Part shown: in pieces, positions 50,601 through 62,401 of the stretch
Position numbering within the stretch: position 1 is the first letter of the stretch
How the letters are laid out: every line of letters starts with the position of its first letter
Assembly (NCBI RefSeq): GCF_003576645.1
Contig: NC_044922.1
Span: forward strand, 7,073,204 to 7,137,203
Source of the DNA: Ipomoea triloba
Lineage: Eukaryota; Streptophyta; Magnoliopsida; Solanales; Convolvulaceae
Direction: 5' to 3'
Length of the DNA: 64,000 nt
The notes under the pieces: model-generated
Told to the model about the DNA's origin: nothing
What the model saw: the letters and a program-made list of their open reading frames with translations, nothing else
Databases searched by the model: none
Program-made: the position numbers and the translations under genes

Positions 50601-52299
50601 CTGGTATTACAGGTCATCAACAGGTAATTATGCCTTGATGACTAAATTGATATTTTTATTTATCTAATTGCAACTTTAAAAAGTTTGAGGGCCTTATTGA
50701 CTTTACAGATAAAGTTTGACGGCCTATTTGTTATATTTTTTGCAAAAAAATGACATTAATGTTTACCTGGTATTACAGGTAACTAACAGGTAATTACGCC
50801 TTGATAACTAAATTGACATTTTTATGCATCTGATAGCAAATTTAAAAAGTTTGAGGGCCTAATTGACTTCACAGATAAAGTTTGATGGCCTATTTGATAC
50901 ATTTTATGCAAAAAGAATTGACATTTATATTTACCTGGTATTACAGGTCACTAACAGGTAATTATGACTTGATGACGAAATTGACATTTTTATGTATCTA
51001 ATTGCAACTTTAAAAATATTGAGGGCCTAATTGACTTTACATTTAAAGTTTGATGGCCTATTTGATACATATTATCATAAAAAAAAAGTGAAACTTATAG
51101 TTACCTCGTTTTACAAGTCACTAACATATAATTGCTTTGATAAACTAAATTGACATGTTTTATCCAATTGCAACTTTAAAACGTTTAATGGTCTAATTGA
51201 CCTTACATTTAAGTTTGATGACCTATTTGACATATTTTATGTAAACAAAAAAAAGAAGTGACATTTATATTTACCTGGTATTGTTGGTCACTAACAAGTA
51301 ATTATGTCTTGATAAACTAAATTGACATTTATATGTAACGAATTGCAACTTTAAAAAGTTTGATGGCCTAATTTACTTAAGATGTAATGTTGGATGGCCA
51401 ATTTCACACCTTTAATGTAAAAAAATGACTTTTATATTTACCTGGTATTACAGGTAACTAACAAGTAATTTTGCCTTGATGACTAAATTGAGATTTTTAT
51501 GTATCTAATTGCAACTTTAAAAAGTTTGAGGGCTTAATTGACTTCACAGATAAAGTTTGATGGCCTATTTGATACATTTTATGCAAAAAGAATTGACATT
51601 TATATTTACCTGGTATTACAGGTCACTAACAGGTAATTATGACTTGATGACTAAATTGACATTTTTATGTATCTATTTGCAACTTTAAAAAGTTTGAGAG
51701 CCTAATTGACTTTACAGATAAAGTTTGATGGCCTATTTGATACATTTTATACAAAAAGAATTGACATTTATATTTACCTGTTATTACAGGTCACTAACAG
51801 GTAATTATGCCTTGATGACTAAATTGACATTTTTATGTATCAAATTGCAACTTTAAAAAGTTTGAGGGCCTAATTGACTTTACAGATAAAGTTTGATGGC
51901 CTATCTGATACATTTTATGCAAAAAAAAAATTGACAATTATATTTCCTTGGTATTACAGGTCATTAACAAGTGAGGTGTTTATGTACCTAATTGCAACTT
52001 TAAAAATATTGAGGGTCTAATTGACTTTACACTTAAAGTTTGATGGCCTATTTGATACATATTATGCAAAAAAAAAAAATGTGAAACTTATAGTTACCGG
52101 GTATTACTAGTCACTAACATGTAATTATGCCTTGATGAACTAAATTGACATGTTTTATCTAATTTCAACTTTAAAAAGTTTGATGGTCTAATTGACTTAC
52201 ATGTAAAGTTTGATGACATATTTGACACATTTTATGCAAAAAAAAAAAAAGAAGGGACATTTATATTTACCTGGTATTGTTGGTCACTAACAGGTAATT
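44691..52299 (+). repeat. Mixed satellite monomers
   Basis: About 45 monomers. The stretch 44750-46735 largely repeats 41137-42960 in two pieces, at offsets of about 3600 and 3770. GGTATATTACAGG monomers (two extra bases) occur near 46915 and 47925. The interval 48230-48570 repeats the monomers that precede the mobile element but without it. From about 50900 the CAAAAAGAATTGAC monomer type and palindrome-subfamily relatives (51080-51425, 52075-52290) become common. No gene was found. Confidence 0.87.
51080..51425 (+). repeat. Divergent monomer trio, copy 4
   Basis: GTGAAACTTATAGTTACC, GTATTGTTGGTCAC, ATGTAACGAATTGC and TTTCACACC mark the same subfamily as 1530-1895. The palindrome is degraded here (TTACATTTAAG, TTAAGATGTAATG), so this is a more diverged lineage than the copies in the first 12 kb. 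Confidence 0.75.
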
Positions 52300-53510
52300 A
52301 TGCCTTGATGACTGAATTGACATTTTTATGTATCTAATTGGAACTTTAAAAAGTTTGAGGGCCAAATTGACTTTACAGATAAAGTTTGATGGCTTATTTG
52401 ATACATTTTATGCAAAAAAAAAAATTGACAATTATATTGACCTGGTATTACAGGTCATTAACAAGTGAGGTGTTTATGTACCTAATTGCAACTTTAAAAA
52501 TATTGAGGGTCTAATTGACTTTACACTTAAAGTTTGATGGCCTATTTGATACATTTTATACAAAAAGAATTGACATTTACATTTACCTGTTATTACAGGT
52601 CACTAACAGGTAATTATGCCTTGATGCCTGAATTGACATTTTTATGTATCTAATTGGAACTTTAAAAAGTTTGAGGGCCAAATTGACTTTACAGATAAAG
52701 TTTGATGGCTTATTTGATACATTTTATGCAAAAAAAAAAATTGACAATTATATTGACCTGGTATTACAGGTCATTAACAAGTGAGGTGTTTATGTACCTA
52801 ATTGCAACTTTAAAAATATTGAGGGTCTAATTGACTTTACACTTAAAGTTTGATGGCCTATTTGATACATTTTATACAAAAAGAATTGACATTTACATTT
52901 ACCTGTTATTACAGGTCACTAACAGGTAATTATGCCTTGATGCCTGAATTGACATTTTTATGTATCTAATTGGAACTTTAAAAAGTTTGAGGGCCAAATT
53001 GACTTTACAGATAAAGTTTGATGGCTTATTTGATACATTTTATGCAAAAAAAAAAATTGACAATTATATTGACCTGGTATTACAGGTCATTAACAAGTGA
53101 GGTGTTTATGTACCTAATTGCAACTTTAAAAATATTGAGGGTCTAATTGACTTTACACTTAAAGTTTGATGGCCTATTTGATACATTTTATACAAAAAGA
53201 ATTGACATTTACATTTACCTGTTATTACAGGTCACTAACAGGTAATTATGCCTTGATGCCTGAATTGACATTTTTATGTATCTAATTGGAACTTTAAAAA
53301 GTTTGAGGGCCAAATTGACTTTACAGATAAAGTTTGATGGCTTATTTGATACATTTTATGCAAAAAAAAAAATTGACAATTATATTGACCTGGTATTACA
53401 GGTCATTAACAAGTGAGGTGTTTATGTACCTAATTGCAACTTTAAAAATATTGAGGGTCTAATTGACTTTACACTTAAAGTTTGATGGCCTATTTGATAC
53501 ATTTTATGCA
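52300..53510 (+). repeat. 316-bp higher-order repeat (168 + 148), 4 copies
   Basis: GTGAGGTG begins at 52465, 52781, 53097 and 53413, exact steps of 316. Within a unit, GGCC to GGCT is 168 bases (52539 to 52707) and GGCT to the next GGCC is 148 (52707 to 52855). The short monomer reads AACAAGTGAGGTGTTTATG, having lost about 20 bases of the AATTATGCC...GACAT segment. The long one carries TTGATGCCTGAATTGAC and ATTGGAACTTT. Diverged single copies of the short monomer occur at 51971, 54063 and 62018. Confidence 0.9.
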
Positions 53511-54142
53511 AAAAGAATTGACATTTATATTTACCTGGTATTACAGGTCACTAACAAGTAATTATGACTTGATGACTGAATTGACATTTTTATGTATCTA
53601 ATTGCAACTTTAAAAAGTTTGAGGGCCAAATTGACTTTGCAGATAAAGTTTGATAGCCTAATTGATATATTTTATGCAAAAAAAATTGACATTAATATTA
53701 ACCTGGTTTTACAGGTCACCAACAGGTAATTATGCATTGATGACTAAATTGATATTTTTATTTATCTAATTGCAACTCTAAAAAGTTTGAGGGCCTATTT
53801 GACTATACAGATAAAGTTTGGCGGCCTATTTTTTACATTTTATGCAAAAAATATGACTTTTATGTTTACCTGGTATTACAGGTCACTAACAGGTAATTAC
53901 GCCTTCATGACTAAATTAACATTTTTATGTATCTAATTGCAACTTTAAAAAGTTTGAGCTCCTAATTGACTTTACAGATAAAGTTTGATGGCCTATTTGA
54001 TACATTTTATGCAAAAAAAAAATTGACAATTATATTTCCTTGGTATTACAGGTCATTAACAAGTGAGGTGTTTATGTACCTAATTGCAACTTTAAAAATA
54101 TTGAGGGCCTAATTGACTTTACACTTAAAGTTTGATGGCCTA
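53511..54142 (+). repeat. Mixed monomers between two subarrays
   Basis: About four monomers. One carries GCGGCCTATTTTTTAC and TATGACTTTTATG. One carries GAGCTCC at 53956, the likely founder type of the following 169-bp array. One is a GTGAGGTG short monomer at 54063. Confidence 0.8.
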
Positions 54143-55335
54143 TTTGATACATTTTATACAAAAAGAATTGACATTTATATTTACCTGGTATTACAGGTCA
54201 CTAACAGGTAATTATGCCTTGATAAACTAAATTGACATGGTTATGTAACTAATTGCAACTTTAAAAAGTTTGAGCTCCTAATTGACTTTACAGATAAAGT
54301 TTGATGGCCTATTTGATACATTTTATACAAAAAGAATTGACATTTATATTTACCTGGTATTACAGGTCACTAACAGGTAATTATGCCTTGATAAACTAAA
54401 TTGACATGGTTATGTAACTAATTGCAACTTTAAAAAGTTTGAGCTCCTAATTGACTTTACAGATAAAGTTTGATGGCCTATTTGATACATTTTATACAAA
54501 AAGAATTGACATTTATATTTACCTGGTATTACAGGTCACTAACAGGTAATTATGCCTTGATAAACTAAATTGACATGGTTATGTAACTAATTGCAACTTT
54601 AAAAAGTTTGAGCTCCTAATTGACTTTACAGATAAAGTTTGATGGCCTATTTGATACATTTTATACAAAAAGAATTGACATTTATATTTACCTGGTATTA
54701 CAGGTCACTAACAGGTAATTATGCCTTGATAAACTAAATTGACATGGTTATGTAACTAATTGCAACTTTAAAAAGTTTGAGCTCCTAATTGACTTTACAG
54801 ATAAAGTTTGATGGCCTATTTGATACATTTTATACAAAAAGAATTGACATTTATATTTACCTGGTATTACAGGTCACTAACAGGTAATTATGCCTTGATA
54901 AACTAAATTGACATGGTTATGTAACTAATTGCAACTTTAAAAAGTTTGAGCTCCTAATTGACTTTACAGATAAAGTTTGATGGCCTATTTGATACATTTT
55001 ATACAAAAAGAATTGACATTTATATTTACCTGGTATTACAGGTCACTAACAGGTAATTATGCCTTGATAAACTAAATTGACATGGTTATGTAACTAATTG
55101 CAACTTTAAAAAGTTTGAGCTCCTAATTGACTTTACAGATAAAGTTTGATGGCCTATTTGATACATTTTATACAAAAAGAATTGACATTTATATTTACCT
55201 GGTATTACAGGTCACTAACAGGTAATTATGCCTTGATAAACTAAATTGACATGGTTATGTAACTAATTGCAACTTTAAAAAGTTTGAGCTCCTAATTGAC
55301 TTTACAGATAAAGTTTGATGGCCTATTTGATACAT
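54143..55335 (+). repeat. 169-bp monomeric subarray, 7 copies
   Basis: GAGCTCC begins at 54272, 54441, 54610, 54779, 54948, 55117 and 55286, exact 169-base steps. Every copy also carries ATACAAAAAGAATTGAC, TTGATAAACTAAA and GACATGGTTATGTAAC. No differences were seen between copies. GAGCTC is a SacI site, rare elsewhere in this window (53956, 57155), so the array should give a SacI ladder. Confidence 0.93.
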
Positions 55336-57360
55336 ATTATGCAAAAAAAAAAAAAAAAAAAGTGACATTTATATTTACCTGGTATTGTTGGTCACTAACA
55401 GGTAATTATGCCTTGATAAACTAAATTGACATGTATATGTAACGAATTGCAACTTTAAAAAGTTTGATCGCATAATTTACTTAACATGTAATGTTTGATG
55501 GCCTATTTCACACTTTCTATGTAAAAAAAATGACTTTTATATTTACGTGGTATTACATGTCACTAACAAATAATTATGCCTTGATGACTAAATTGAGATT
55601 TTTATGTATCTAATTGCAACTTTAAAAAGTTTGAGGGCCTAATTGACTTCACAGATAAAGTTTGAAGGCCTATTTGATACATTTTATGCAAAAAGAATTG
55701 ACATTTATATTTACCTGGTATTACAGGTCACTAACAAGTAATTATGACTTGATGACGAAATTGACATTTTTATGTATCTAATTGCAACTTTAAAAATATT
55801 CAGGGCCTAATTGACTTTACACTTAAAGTTTGATGGCCTATTTGATACATATTATCAAAAAAAAAAAAAGAAGTGAAACTTATAGTTACCTCGTTTTACA
55901 AGTCACTAACATATAATTAATGCCTTGATGAACTAAATTGACATGTTTTATCCAATTGCAACTTTAAAAAGTTTGATGGTCTAATTGACCTTACATGTGT
56001 GGTTTGATGACCTATTTGACACATTTTATGTAAAAAAAAAAAAAAAGAAGTGACATTTATATTTACCTGGTATTGTTGGTTACTAACAGGTAATTAAGCC
56101 TTGATAAACTAAATTGACATGTATATGTAACGAATTGCAACTTTAAAAAGTTTGATGGCCTAATTTACTTAACATGTAATGTTTGATGGCCTATTTCACA
56201 CTTTTTATGTAAAAAAAAATGACTTTTATATTTACCTGGTATTACAGGTCACTAATAAGTAATTATGCCTTGATGACTAAATTGAGATTTTTATGTATCT
56301 AATTGCAACTTTAAAAAGTTTGAGGGCCTAATTGACTTCACAGATAAAGTTTGATGGCTTATTTGATACATTTTATGCAAAAAGAATTGACATTTATATT
56401 TACCTGGTATTACAGGTCACTAACAGGTAATTATGACTTGATGACTAAATTGACATTTTTATGTATCTAACTGCAACTTTAAAAAGTTTGAGAGCCTAAT
56501 TGACTTTACAGATAAAGTTTGATGGCCTATTTGATACATTTTATACAAAAAGAATTGACATTTATATTTACCTGGTATTACAGGTCACTAACAGGTAATT
56601 ATGCCTTGATGACTAAATTGACATTTTTATGTATCAAATTGAAACTTTAAAAAGTTTGTGGGAACATTACAGATAAAGTTCGATGGCCTATTTGATACAT
56701 TTTATGCAAAAAAGAATTTACATTTATATTTACCTGTGATTACAGGTCACTAACAGGTAATTATGCCTTGATGACTGAATTGACATTTTTATGTATCTAA
56801 TTGCAACTTTAAAAAGTTTGAGGGCCAATTTGACTTTGCAGATACAGTTTGATGGCCTAATTGATATATTTTATGCAAAAAAAATTGACATTAATATTTA
56901 CCTGGTATTACATATCAGCAACAGGTAATTATGCATTGATGACTAAATTTATATTTTTATTTATCTAATTGCAACTCTAATAAGTTTGAGGGCCTAATTG
57001 ACTATACAGATAAAGTTTGACGGCCTATTTTTTACATTTTATGCAAAAAATATGACATTTATGTTTACCTAGTATTATAGGTCACTAACAGGTAATTACG
57101 CCTTCATGACTAAATTAACATTTTTATGTATCTAATTGCAACTTTAAAAAGTTTGAGCTCCTAATTGACTTTACAGATAAAGTTTGATGGCCTATTTGAT
57201 ACATTTTATGCAAAAAAAGTTGACATTTATATTTACCTGGTATTACAGGTTACTAACAAGTAATTATGCCTTGATGACTAAATTGACATTTTTATGTATG
57301 TAATTGCAACTTTAAAAAGTTTGATGGCCAAATGGACTTTACAGATAAAGGTTGATGGCC
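55336..57360 (+). repeat. Mixed monomers, palindrome-subfamily relatives
   Basis: About 12 monomers. GTATTGTTGGTCAC with ATGTAACGAATTGC occurs near 55383 and 56068, each followed by TTTCACACTTT. A 19-A run lies at 55343-55361. A monomer shortened by loss of the GGCCTAATTGAC segment (GTTTGTGGGAAC) occurs near 56655 and again near 60433. GAGCTCC recurs at 57155. Confidence 0.82.
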
Positions 57361-59859
57361 TATTTGATACATTTTATACAAAAAGAATTGACATTTATAT
57401 GTAACGAATTGCAACTTTAAAAGGTTTGATGGCCTAATTGATATATTTTATGCAAAAAATATGACATTTATGTTTCCTGGTATTACAGGTCACTAAGAGG
57501 TAATTATGCATTGATGACAAAATTGATATTTTTATTTATCTAATTGCAACTCTAAAAAGTTTGAGGGCCTTATTGACTTTACAGATAAAGGTTGATGGCC
57601 TATTTGACACATTTTATGCAAAAAGAATTGACATTTATATGTAACGAATTGCAACTTTAAAAGGTTTGATGGCCTAATTGATATATTTTATGCAAAAAAT
57701 ATGACATTTATGTTTCCTGGTATTACAGGTCACTAAGAGGTAATTATGCATTGATGACAAAATTGATATTTTTATTTATCTAATTGCAACTCTAAAAAGT
57801 TTGAGGGCCTTATTGACTTTACAGATAAAGGTTGATGGCCTATTTGACACATTTTATGCAAAAAGAATTGACATTTATATGTAACGAATTGCAACTTTAA
57901 AAGGTTTGATGGCCTAATTGATATATTTTATGCAAAAAATATGACATTTATGTTTCCTGGTATTACAGGTCACTAAGAGGTAATTATGCATTGATGACAA
58001 AATTGATATTTTTATTTATCTAATTGCAACTCTAAAAAGTTTGAGGGCCTTATTGACTTTACAGATAAAGGTTGATGGCCTATTTGACACATTTTATGCA
58101 AAAAGAATTGACATTTATATGTAACGAATTGCAACTTTAAAAGGTTTGATGGCCTAATTGATATATTTTATGCAAAAAATATGACATTTATGTTTCCTGG
58201 TATTACAGGTCACTAAGAGGTAATTATGCATTGATGACAAAATTGATATTTTTATTTATCTAATTGCAACTCTAAAAAGTTTGAGGGCCTTATTGACTTT
58301 ACAGATAAAGGTTGATGGCCTATTTGACACATTTTATGCAAAAAGAATTGACATTTATATGTAACGAATTGCAACTTTAAAAGGTTTGATGGCCTAATTG
58401 ATATATTTTATGCAAAAAATATGACATTTATGTTTCCTGGTATTACAGGTCACTAAGAGGTAATTATGCATTGATGACAAAATTGATATTTTTATTTATC
58501 TAATTGCAACTCTAAAAAGTTTGAGGGCCTTATTGACTTTACAGATAAAGGTTGATGGCCTATTTGACACATTTTATGCAAAAAGAATTGACATTTATAT
58601 GTAACGAATTGCAACTTTAAAAGGTTTGATGGCCTAATTGATATATTTTATGCAAAAAATATGACATTTATGTTTCCTGGTATTACAGGTCACTAAGAGG
58701 TAATTATGCATTGATGACAAAATTGATATTTTTATTTATCTAATTGCAACTCTAAAAAGTTTGAGGGCCTTATTGACTTTACAGATAAAGGTTGATGGCC
58801 TATTTGACACATTTTATGCAAAAAGAATTGACATTTATATGTAACGAATTGCAACTTTAAAAGGTTTGATGGCCTAATTGATATATTTTATGCAAAAAAT
58901 ATGACATTTATGTTTCCTGGTATTACAGGTCACTAAGAGGTAATTATGCATTGATGACAAAATTGATATTTTTATTTATCTAATTGCAACTCTAAAAAGT
59001 TTGAGGGCCTTATTGACTTTACAGATAAAGGTTGATGGCCTATTTGACACATTTTATGCAAAAAGAATTGACATTTATATGTAACGAATTGCAACTTTAA
59101 AAGGTTTGATGGCCTAATTGATATATTTTATGCAAAAAATATGACATTTATGTTTCCTGGTATTACAGGTCACTAAGAGGTAATTATGCATTGATGACAA
59201 AATTGATATTTTTATTTATCTAATTGCAACTCTAAAAAGTTTGAGGGCCTTATTGACTTTACAGATAAAGGTTGATGGCCTATTTGACACATTTTATGCA
59301 AAAAGAATTGACATTTATATGTAACGAATTGCAACTTTAAAAGGTTTGATGGCCTAATTGATATATTTTATGCAAAAAATATGACATTTATGTTTCCTGG
59401 TATTACAGGTCACTAAGAGGTAATTATGCATTGATGACAAAATTGATATTTTTATTTATCTAATTGCAACTCTAAAAAGTTTGAGGGCCTTATTGACTTT
59501 ACAGATAAAGGTTGATGGCCTATTTGACACATTTTATGCAAAAAGAATTGACATTTATATGTAACGAATTGCAACTTTAAAAGGTTTGATGGCCTAATTG
59601 ATATATTTTATGCAAAAAATATGACATTTATGTTTCCTGGTATTACAGGTCACTAAGAGGTAATTATGCATTGATGACAAAATTGATATTTTTATTTATC
59701 TAATTGCAACTCTAAAAAGTTTGAGGGCCTTATTGACTTTACAGATAAAGGTTGATGGCCTATTTGACACATTTTATGCAAAAAGAATTGACATTTATAT
59801 GTAACGAATTGCAACTTTAAAAGGTTTGATGGCCTAATTGATATATTTTATGCAAAAAA
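57361..59859 (+). repeat. 240-bp higher-order repeat (166 + 74), 10 copies
   Basis: Units start at 57361, 57601, 57841 and every 240 bases to 59521, with a partial unit from 59761. GGCC spacing within a unit is 74 bases (57597 to 57671) and then 166. The 74-bp part is a monomer lacking two segments: TTGACATTTATAT joins directly to GTAACGAATTGC, and AAAAGGTTTGATGGCC joins straight to TAATTGATAT. Both joins fall at direct repeats inside the full monomer. Only the first unit differs visibly (GATAC and ATACAAAAAG), so amplification appears very recent. Confidence 0.94.
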
Positions 59860-62300
59860 AGTTGACATTTATATTTACCTGGTATTGTTGGTCACTAACA
59901 GGTAATTATGCCTTGATAAACTAAATTGACATGTATATGTAACGAATTGCAACTTTAAAAAGTTTGATGGCCTAATTTACTTAACATGTAATGTTTGATG
60001 GCCTATTTCACACTTTTTATGTAAAAAAAATAACTTTTATATTTACCTGTTATTACAGGTCACTAACAAGTAATTATGCCATGATGCCTAAATTGAGATT
60101 TTTATGTATCATATTGCAACTTTAAAAAGTTTGAGGGCCTAATTGATACATTTTATGCAAAAAGAATTGACATTTATATTTACCTGGTATTACAGGTCAC
60201 TAACAGGTAATTATGACTTGATGACTAAATTGACATTTTTATGTTTCTAATTGCAACTTTAAAAAGTTTGAGAGCCTAATTGACTTTACAGATAAAGTTT
60301 AATGGCCTATTTGATACATTTTATACAAAAAGAATTGACATTTATATTTACCTGGTATTACAGGTCACTAACAGGTAATTATGCCTTGATGACTAAATTG
60401 ACATTTTTATGTATCAAATTGCAACTCTAAAAAGTTTGTGGGAACTTTACAGATAAAGTTCGATGGCCTATTTGATACATTTTATGCAAAAAAGAATTTA
60501 CATTTATATTACCTGTGATTACAGGACACTAACAGGTAATTATGCCTTGATGACTAAATTGACATTTTTATGTATCTAATTGCAACTTTAAAAAGTTTGA
60601 GGGCCAAATTGACTTTGCAGATAAAGTTTGATGGCCTAATTGATATATTTTATGCAAAAAAAATAAAGTTTGATGGCCTAATTGATATATTTTATGCAAA
60701 AAAAATTGACATTAATATTTATCTGGTATTACAGGTCACCAACAGGTAATTATGCATTGATGACAAAATTGATATTTTTATTTATCTAATTGCAACTCTA
60801 AAAAGTTTGAGGGCCTAATTGACTATACAGATAAAGTTTCACGGCCTATTTTTTACATTTTATGCAAAAAATATGACATTTATGTTTACCTGGAATTACA
60901 GGTCACTAACAGGTAATTATGCCTTGATAAACTAAATTGACATGTATATGTAACGAATTGCAACTTTAAAAAGTTTGTGGGCCTAATTGACTTTACACTT
61001 AAAGTTTGATGGCCTATTTGATATATATTATGCAAAAAAAAAAAAAAGAAGTGACATTTATATTTACCTGGTATTACAGGTCACCAACAGGTAATTATGC
61101 ATTGATGACAAAATTGATATTTTTATTTATCTAATTGCAACTCTAAAAAGTTTGAGGGCCTAATTGACTATACAGATAAAGTTTCACGGCCTATTTTTTA
61201 CATTTTATGCAAAAAATATGACATTTATGTTTACCTGGAATTACAGGTCACTAACAGGTAATTACGCCTTCATGACTAAATTTTACAGGTCACTAACAGG
61301 TAATTACGCCTTCATGACTAAATTAACATTTTTATGTATCTAATTACAACTTTAAAAAGTTTAAGGGCCAAATTGACTTTGCAGATAAAGTTTGATGGCC
61401 TAATTGATATATTTTATGCAAAAAAAAATTGACATTTATATTTACGTTGTACTACAGGTCACCAACAGGTAATTTTGCATTGATGACTAAATTGATATTT
61501 TTATGTATCAAATTACACCTTTAAAAAATTTGTGGGCCTAACTGACTTTACAGATAAATTTTGACGGCCTATTTGTTACATTTTATGCAAAAAAATATGA
61601 CATTTATGTTTCCTGGTATTACAGGTCACTAACAGGTAATTACGTCTTGTTGACTAAATTGACATTTTTATATATCTAATTGCAACTTTACAAAGTTTGA
61701 GGGCCTAATTGATTTTACAGATAAAGATTGATGGCCTTTTTGATACATTTTATGCAAAGAAAATTTACATTTATACTTACCTGTTATTACAGGTCACTAA
61801 GAGGTAATTATGCATTGATGACTAAATTGACATTTTTATGTAACTAATTGCAACTTTAAAAAGTTTGAGGGCCTAATTGACTTTACAGATAAAGTTTGAA
61901 GGCCTGTTTGATACATTTTATGCAAAAAAAAAAAAGTTTGAAGGCCTGTTTGATACATTTTATGCAAAAAAAAAAATTGACAATTATATTTACCGGTTAT
62001 TACAGGTCACTAACAAGTGAGGTGTAGATGTACCTAATTGCAACTTTAAAAATATTGAGGGCCTAATTGACTTTACACTTAAAGTTTGATGGCCTATTTG
62101 ATATAATTTGTGCAAAAAAAAAAAAATTGAAACTTATAGTTACCTATTATTACAAGTCACTAACATGTAATTATGTCTTGATGAAAGTAAATCGACATGT
62201 TTATGTATCTAATTGTAACTTTAAAAAGTCTGATGGCCTAATTAACTTTACATGTAAAGTTTGATGGCCTATTTGATATATATTATGCAAAAAAAAAAAA
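59860..62300 (+). repeat. Mixed satellite monomers
   Basis: About 15 monomers. The start is a palindrome-subfamily relative (GTATTGTTGGTCAC near 59883). Small exact duplications of partial monomers lie at about 60640-60710 (AAGTTTGATGGCCTAATTG piece), 61255-61330 (TTACAGGTCACTAACAGG piece) and 61895-61975 (AAGTTTGAAGGCCTGTTTG piece). A GTGAGGTG short monomer lies at 62018 and an exact palindrome at 62246-62259. Confidence 0.83.
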
Positions 62301-62401
62301 NNNNNNNNNNNNNNNNNNNNNNNNNNNNNNNNNNNNNNNNNNNNNNNNNNNNNNNNNNNNNNNNNNNNNNNNNNNNNNNNNNNNNNNNNNNNNNNNNNNN
62401 N
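62301..62401. other. Assembly gap (101 N)
   Basis: N run following an A-run. The right flank begins TATCTAATTGCAACTTTAAA, which is also where the sequence resumes after the gap at 27146-27170. Confidence 0.98.
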
